Shown piece by piece: positions 59,792 through 64,000 of a stretch of 64,000 nt of DNA. Made by a program: the position numbers and the translations under genes. The notes below the pieces were generated by a model. The model was not told the DNA's origin. It did no database searches and was given only the letters and a program-made list of their open reading frames with translations. The DNA comes from Sphingomonas sp. Ag1 (GTDB lineage: Bacteria > Pseudomonadota > Alphaproteobacteria > Sphingomonadales > Sphingomonadaceae). Numbering within the stretch: position 1 is the first letter of the stretch; each line of letters starts with the position of its first letter. Where the stretch lies: positions 310,001 through 374,000 of the forward strand of contig NZ_LAZX01000094.1 of the NCBI RefSeq assembly GCF_000980895.1, given 5' to 3'.

Positions 59792-60727
59792 ATGCGAGCG
59801 TTCATCTTTCCGGGCCAGGGCAGCCAGGCCGTCGGCATGGGCCAGGCACTGGCAGCCGCCAGCCCCGCCGCGCGCGAGGTTTTTGGCGAGGTTGACGAGG
59901 CGCTGGGCCAGAATCTCTCCCGCCTCATGGCCGAAGGGCCTGCTGACGAACTGACGCTGACCGAGAATGCGCAGCCCGCGATCATGGCCAATGCCATCGC
60001 GACGCTGCGTGTGCTGGAAAAGGAAGGCGGCGTGCGCCTGGCCGACAAGGCCGATGTCGTCGCTGGCCACAGCCTGGGCGAATATACCGCGCTGTGCGCT
60101 GCCGGTGCTTTCGATCTTGCGACGACCGCGCGCCTGTTGAAGCTGCGCGGCCAGGCGATGCAGGCAGCGGTGCCGGTGGGTGAGGGCGGCATGGCCGCGC
60201 TCCTCGGTGCCGATCTGGCCAAGGCACAGGCGATCGCTGCCGCCGCTGCGGAAGGCGATGTGTGCACCGTCGCCAATGACAATGACCCCTCGCAGGTCGT
60301 GATCTCGGGAACGAAGGCCGCGATCGATCGCGCCATCGCGATCGCCAAGGATCACGGTGCGAAGCGCGGCATCGCGCTCCCGGTTTCCGCACCGTTCCAT
60401 TGCTCGCTGATGCAGCCCGCGGCCGACGCGATGGCCGCCGCGCTCGCAGACGCTGCGATCGCCGCGCCGCTCGTCCCGGTGTACGCCAACGTCCTAGCCG
60501 CGCCGGTCAGCGACCCCGACACGATCCGCCGGCTGCTCGTGGAACAGGTCACCGGCATGGTCCGCTGGCGCGAATCGGTGCTGGCGCTGACCGATGCGGG
60601 GGTGACCGACTTCGTCGAGTTCGGCGGCAAGGTGCTCGGCCCGATGGTGAAGCGCATTTCGCCGGATGCGAATGCGATCAGCATCGTGTCCATGGATGAT
60701 ATCGAAGCGCTGCTGAAGGCGCTGTGA
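59792..60727 (+). CDS. fabD: Malonyl-CoA:ACP transacylase
   Basis: 311 residues; ATG 59792 with AGGAG upstream, while the frame continues back to 59735. RAFIFPGQGSQAVGMGQAL, catalytic serine S94 in GHSLGEY, and APFHCSLMQPA with the catalytic histidine. Loads malonyl groups on acyl carrier protein. First gene of the fab cluster; fabG starts 13 bases later. Confidence 0.96.
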   Translation: MRAFIFPGQGSQAVGMGQALAAASPAAREVFGEVDEALGQNLSRLMAEGPADELTLTENAQPAIMANAIATLRVLEKEGGVRLADKADVVAGHSLGEYTALCAAGAFDLATTARLLKLRGQAMQAAVPVGEGGMAALLGADLAKAQAIAAAAAEGDVCTVANDNDPSQVVISGTKAAIDRAIAIAKDHGAKRGIALPVSAPFHCSLMQPAADAMAAALADAAIAAPLVPVYANVLAAPVSDPDTIRRLLVEQVTGMVRWRESVLALTDAGVTDFVEFGGKVLGPMVKRISPDANAISIVSMDDIEALLKAL

Positions 60728-60740
60728 AGGAGGAAATCTG

Positions 60741-61481
60741 ATGTTCGACCTCACGGGCATGACGGCGCTGGTGACCGGCGCGTCGGGCGGGATCGGATCG
60801 GCCGTTGCGCAGGCGCTCGCCGCGCAGGGCGCACGACTGGCGGTATCGGGATCCAATGTCGAGAAGCTGGAGGCGTTCCGCGCCAGCCTCGGCGCGGATC
60901 ACGTCGCGGTGCCGGCCAATCTCTCCGATGCGGCCGCCGTCGACGCGCTTGTGCCGGCCGCGGTCGAGGCACTTGGTGGCCGGCTCGACATCCTCGTCAA
61001 CAATGCCGGCGTCACGCGCGACAACCTCACCATGCGCATGAAGGATGACGAATGGGATCAGGTGATCCGCGTCAACCTCGAGGCCGCGTTCCGCCTCATC
61101 CGCGCGGCAGCCAAGCCGATGATGAAGCAGCGTTTCGGCCGCATCGTGTCGATCACCTCGGTGGTCGGCCAGACCGGCAACCCCGGCCAGGCGAACTATG
61201 CCGCGTCCAAGGCCGGGCTTGTCGGCATGTCGAAGGCGGTGGCGCAGGAACTCGCCAGCCGCGGCGTCACGGTCAATTGTGTCGCGCCGGGCTTCATCCG
61301 TTCCGCCATGACCGATGTGCTGCCGGACGCGCAAAAGACTGCCCTGCTGACGAAGATTCCGGCTGGTGATCTTGGTACTGGCGAGGATATTGGCGCCGCC
61401 GTCGTCTACCTTGTATCGCGCGAGGCAGGTTATGTCACCGGGCAGACGTTGCACGTCAACGGCGGCATGGCGATGATTTAA
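60741..61481 (+). CDS. fabG: 3-oxoacyl-ACP reductase
   Basis: 246 residues. SDR fold with [20 protein letters not shown], and catalytic Y153/K157 in [13 protein letters not shown]-dependent reduction of beta-ketoacyl-ACP. Strong GGAGG before ATG 60741, and the gene lies between fabD and acpP, which fixes the identity among SDRs. Confidence 0.96.
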   Translation: MFDLTGMTALVTGASGGIGSAVAQALAAQGARLAVSGSNVEKLEAFRASLGADHVAVPANLSDAAAVDALVPAAVEALGGRLDILVNNAGVTRDNLTMRMKDDEWDQVIRVNLEAAFRLIRAAAKPMMKQRFGRIVSITSVVGQTGNPGQANYAASKAGLVGMSKAVAQELASRGVTVNCVAPGFIRSAMTDVLPDAQKTALLTKIPAGDLGTGEDIGAAVVYLVSREAGYVTGQTLHVNGGMAMI

Positions 61482-61561
61482 AGCAGACTTGTATCGCAGC
61501 GAGGCCCGTTCTACCTGCGTTCAGGATTCTACAACCCCCCGACGAAACAAAGGGAATTATT

Positions 61562-61798
61562 ATGAGCGAGACCGCCGACCGCGTGAAGAAGATCGTCGTC
61601 GAGCATCTCGGCGTCGAGGCCGACAAGGTGACCGAGGACGCGAGCTTCATCGACGATCTCGGCGCGGACAGCCTCGACATTGTCGAGCTGGTGATGGCGT
61701 TCGAGGAAGAGTTCGGGGTGGAAATTCCCGATGACGCTGCCGAGAAGATCACCACCGTGCGCGATGCGATTACTTATATCGACGAGCACAAGGGCTGA
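61562..61798 (+). CDS. acpP: Acyl carrier protein
   Basis: 78 residues, very acidic. Phosphopantetheine site serine S37 in [12 protein letters not shown]. Carries growing acyl chains for fatty acid synthesis. An 80-base gap from fabG may hold its own promoter; AAAGGGAA before the start. Followed by a strong terminator-like hairpin before fabF. Confidence 0.98.
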   Translation: MSETADRVKKIVVEHLGVEADKVTEDASFIDDLGADSLDIVELVMAFEEEFGVEIPDDAAEKITTVRDAITYIDEHKG

Positions 61799-61853
61799 TC
61801 GCCCGCGGGGTGGGGCGGCATGACGTTCGCTCCTGCTTCGCACCGGATTTGAG

Positions 61854-61891
61854 CGGCCCCCCGTCCCCGGCTAGAGGGCGGGGGGCCGTTT
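61854..61891 (+). terminator. Hairpin terminator after acpP
   Basis: CGGCCCCCCG plus TCC pairs with GGGCGGGGGGCCG around a 9-base loop (one G-T pair), followed by TTTCGTT. Likely partial termination, giving more acpP than fabF transcript, as is known for acpP in other bacteria. Confidence 0.75.
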
Positions 61892-61917
61892 CGTTGTAAT
61901 GTTCATGGAGTTGCGCA

Positions 61918-63177
61918 ATGCGCCGCGTCGTTGTCACAGGTCTTGGTCTCGTCACCCCGCTTGGGGCAGACGTGGAAACAGCATGGGCCAATATCATCGC
62001 TGGCAAGTCGGGCGCAGGCCCGATCACGCGATTTGATGCCTCGGACCAGAAGTGCCGCATCGCCTGCGAGGTGAAGCCGGCCGATCACCCCTACGGCTTC
62101 GACGCCGGCAAGCGGGTCGATCACAAGATCCAGCGCCAGGTCGATCCGTTCATCGTCTACGGCATCGATGCGGCTGGCCAGGCGCTCGAGGACGCCGGCC
62201 TCACCGAGATGTCGGAGCAGGAGCGTTATCGTGCCGGCTGTTCGATCGGCGCAGGGATCGGCGGGCTGCCGGGGATCGAAAGCGAATCGATCGTTCGCCA
62301 TGAAAAAGGTCCCAGCCGCGTCAGCCCGCACTTTGTTCACGGTCGTCTGATCAACCTGATCTCGGGTCAGGTCAGCATCAAATACGGCCTGATGGGCCCG
62401 AACCATGCGGTCGTGACCGCCTGTTCGACCGGCGCGCATTCGATCGGCGACGCCGCGCGGATGATCGCGATGGACGATGCGGACGTGATGCTCGCGGGTG
62501 GTTCGGAGGGCGCGATCTGCCCGCTCGGCATCGCCGGCTTCGCCCAGGCGCGCGCGCTCAGCACCAACTTCAACGACGATCCTGGAAAGGCCAGCCGCCC
62601 TTACGACAAGGACCGCGATGGCTTCGTGATGGGCGAGGGTGCCGGCGTCGTCGTGCTCGAGGAATATGAGCGCGCCAAGGCACGCGGTGCCAAGATCTAT
62701 GCCGAAGTGATCGGCTATGGCCTTTCGGGCGACGCCTATCACGTCACCGCGCCGCATCCGGAAGGGTCGGGCGCGTTCCGCTCGATGGAGATGGCGATGC
62801 GCAAGTCGGGGCTCCGGCTTGAGGACATCGATTATATCAACGCTCACGGCACCTCGACCCCGCTCGGCGATGAGCTGGAGCTTGGCGCGGTTCGCCGGCT
62901 GTTCGGCGACCATATCGGCTCGCTGTCCATGTCCTCGACCAAGTCGGCGATCGGCCACCTGCTCGGCGGTGCCGGCGCGGTGGAGAGCATCTTCTGCATC
63001 CTCGCCATGCGCGACCAGATCGTGCCGCCGACGCTCAACCTCGACAACCCGAGCGACAATTGCGCGGGCGTGGACCTCGTGCCGCATGTCGCGAAGAAGC
63101 GTCAGGTTCGTGCCGTGCTCAACAACAGCTTCGGCTTTGGCGGCACCAACGCATCGCTGGTGATGAAGGCGATCTGA
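61918..63177 (+). CDS. fabF: 3-oxoacyl-ACP synthase II
   Basis: 419 residues. Condensing enzyme: RRVVVTGLGLVTPLGADV, nucleophile C169 in VTACSTGAHS, first histidine in YINAHGTSTPLGD, and second in KSAIGHLLGGAGA. Extends acyl-ACP with malonyl-ACP. Cluster order fabD-fabG-acpP-fabF-mltG is common in Proteobacteria. Confidence 0.97.
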   Translation: MRRVVVTGLGLVTPLGADVETAWANIIAGKSGAGPITRFDASDQKCRIACEVKPADHPYGFDAGKRVDHKIQRQVDPFIVYGIDAAGQALEDAGLTEMSEQERYRAGCSIGAGIGGLPGIESESIVRHEKGPSRVSPHFVHGRLINLISGQVSIKYGLMGPNHAVVTACSTGAHSIGDAARMIAMDDADVMLAGGSEGAICPLGIAGFAQARALSTNFNDDPGKASRPYDKDRDGFVMGEGAGVVVLEEYERAKARGAKIYAEVIGYGLSGDAYHVTAPHPEGSGAFRSMEMAMRKSGLRLEDIDYINAHGTSTPLGDELELGAVRRLFGDHIGSLSMSSTKSAIGHLLGGAGAVESIFCILAMRDQIVPPTLNLDNPSDNCAGVDLVPHVAKKRQVRAVLNNSFGFGGTNASLVMKAI

Positions 63178-63254
63178 CCGACCGCGCGCAGGCGGGGTGA
63201 GCGGACGGCAGAACGCCGCCCGCCTCCGCCGCGCGTCCTCACCAGGGTATAGGC

Positions 63255-64000
63255 ATGCGCAAGACGGGGTGTTTCGGACTGCTGATCGGGCTGGCGTTGA
63301 TCGCCGGCCTGTTCTGGATCGCGCGCGACTGGTCCGGTCCTGGCCCCGCGACCAAGCCGCTGGCGGTCGTCGTACCCGAAGGCGCCAGCCTCGCCCGGGC
63401 CGCCGCGCAGCTGGAGAAGGAGGGCGCACTCCGTTCCGCCTGGCGCTTCCGCGGCTATGCGCGTGTGTTCGGCACGGGCCGTCCGATCAAGGCCGGCGAA
63501 TATGCGATTCCGAAGGGCGCCAGCGCAGCCGACATCCTGACCCTGCTTGAGGAAGGCAAGGTCCGCCAGCGCCTTGTGCCAGTACCCGAAGGCTATCCCT
63601 CGATCCTCGTTCATGAGGCGCTGATGCGTGCCGAAGGGCTGGAGGGAGAGGTGCCGGTCCCCGCCGAAGGGTCGATTCTGCCCGACAGCTACGCCTATCA
63701 GCTGAACGACACCCGTGCCGCGGTCGTCGCCCGCATGCAGAAGGCGATGGCCGATTACCTCGCCGCCGCCTGGAAGGAGCGCAAGCCCGGCATCGCGGTC
63801 TCCACCCCGGAGGAGGCGGTGATCCTCGCCTCGATCGTGGAAAAGGAAACCAGCAAGCCGTCCGAGCGGCGGATGGTCGCCGCGGTCTATACGAACCGGC
63901 TGAAGCGCGGCATGCCGTTGCAGGCGGACCCCACGGTCATCTACCCGATCACCAAGGGCAAGCCGCTCGGCCGCCGCATCCTGCGGTCGGAGCTTCAGGC
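63255..64000 (+). CDS. mltG: Endolytic murein transglycosylase MltG (3' truncated)
   Basis: 248 residues visible; the gene runs past the window end. N-terminal membrane anchor (CFGLLIGLALIAGLFWIA), LysM-like region VVVPEGASLARAAAQLEKEG, then PVPEGYPSILVHEALMR and the YceG catalytic region ILASIVEKETSKPSERRMVAAVYTNRLKRGMPLQADPTVIY (in several parts) with the catalytic glutamate in VEKE. Cleaves nascent glycan strands. Usual neighbour of fabF. Confidence 0.95.
   Translation, partial: MRKTGCFGLLIGLALIAGLFWIARDWSGPGPATKPLAVVVPEGASLARAAAQLEKEGALRSAWRFRGYARVFGTGRPIKAGEYAIPKGASAADILTLLEEGKVRQRLVPVPEGYPSILVHEALMRAEGLEGEVPVPAEGSILPDSYAYQLNDTRAAVVARMQKAMADYLAAAWKERKPGIAVSTPEEAVILASIVEKETSKPSERRMVAAVYTNRLKRGMPLQADPTVIYPITKGKPLGRRILRSELQ

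Overview
The window looks like the chromosome of a high-GC sphingomonad (Sphingomonas or close relative, Alphaproteobacteria). Reasons are the uniformly GC-rich codon usage, a rpsF-rpsR-rplI cluster, a fabD-fabG-acpP-fabF-mltG run, a large TonB-dependent receptor, and prophage proteins of the alphaproteobacterial HK97-like / gene-transfer-agent type. This is inferred from gene content; no 16S or other marker RNA is present.

Left half (1 to about 33,990): an integrated prophage or composite element. Positions 1-1607 hold a partial ORF and small leftward genes of unknown function, two of them followed by a related hairpin. From 1874 to 31,162 almost everything runs rightward in siphophage order: regulators, DUF3164 protein, HNH endonuclease, terminase small and large subunits, portal, prohead protease, capsid, an 11-residue-repeat protein, neck proteins, tail tube, tail chaperones (probable -1 frameshift), tape measure, tail-tip proteins, a tail protein with a GH5-like glycosidase domain, a fibre protein, holin candidate, GH108 endolysin, a strongly structured noncoding region, a Dam-type methylase and a tyrosine recombinase. 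No CI-type repressor or replication genes are visible, so the early region probably lies left of the window.

A second unit (31,694-33,836, leftward) has a winged-helix protein and a second P4-type tyrosine recombinase, and abuts the 3' end of a tRNA-Tyr gene (33,996-34,081), the likely attachment site. The opposite attachment half was not found in the window.

Right half (34,218-64,000): ordinary chromosome. It holds an M28 peptidase, RlmB, a 2Fe-2S ferredoxin, an AlkA-like glycosylase, a DUF2147 protein, MTA phosphorylase and an Nramp transporter. Then comes a lipid-catabolic block (thioesterase, acyl-CoA synthetase, SDR, GST, MFS pump, two acyl-CoA dehydrogenases, TonB receptor, second MFS). 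After it come Ohr, an ABC exporter, the S6-S18-L9 operon, an RcnB-like protein, a GT-C type membrane protein and the type II fatty-acid synthesis cluster, ending inside mltG.

The most interesting unexplained item is the intergenic region at 28,194-28,543. It can fold into nested, mutually consistent helices with UUCG loops, and is followed by two palindromes and by a Dam methylase gene with no ordinary start codon.
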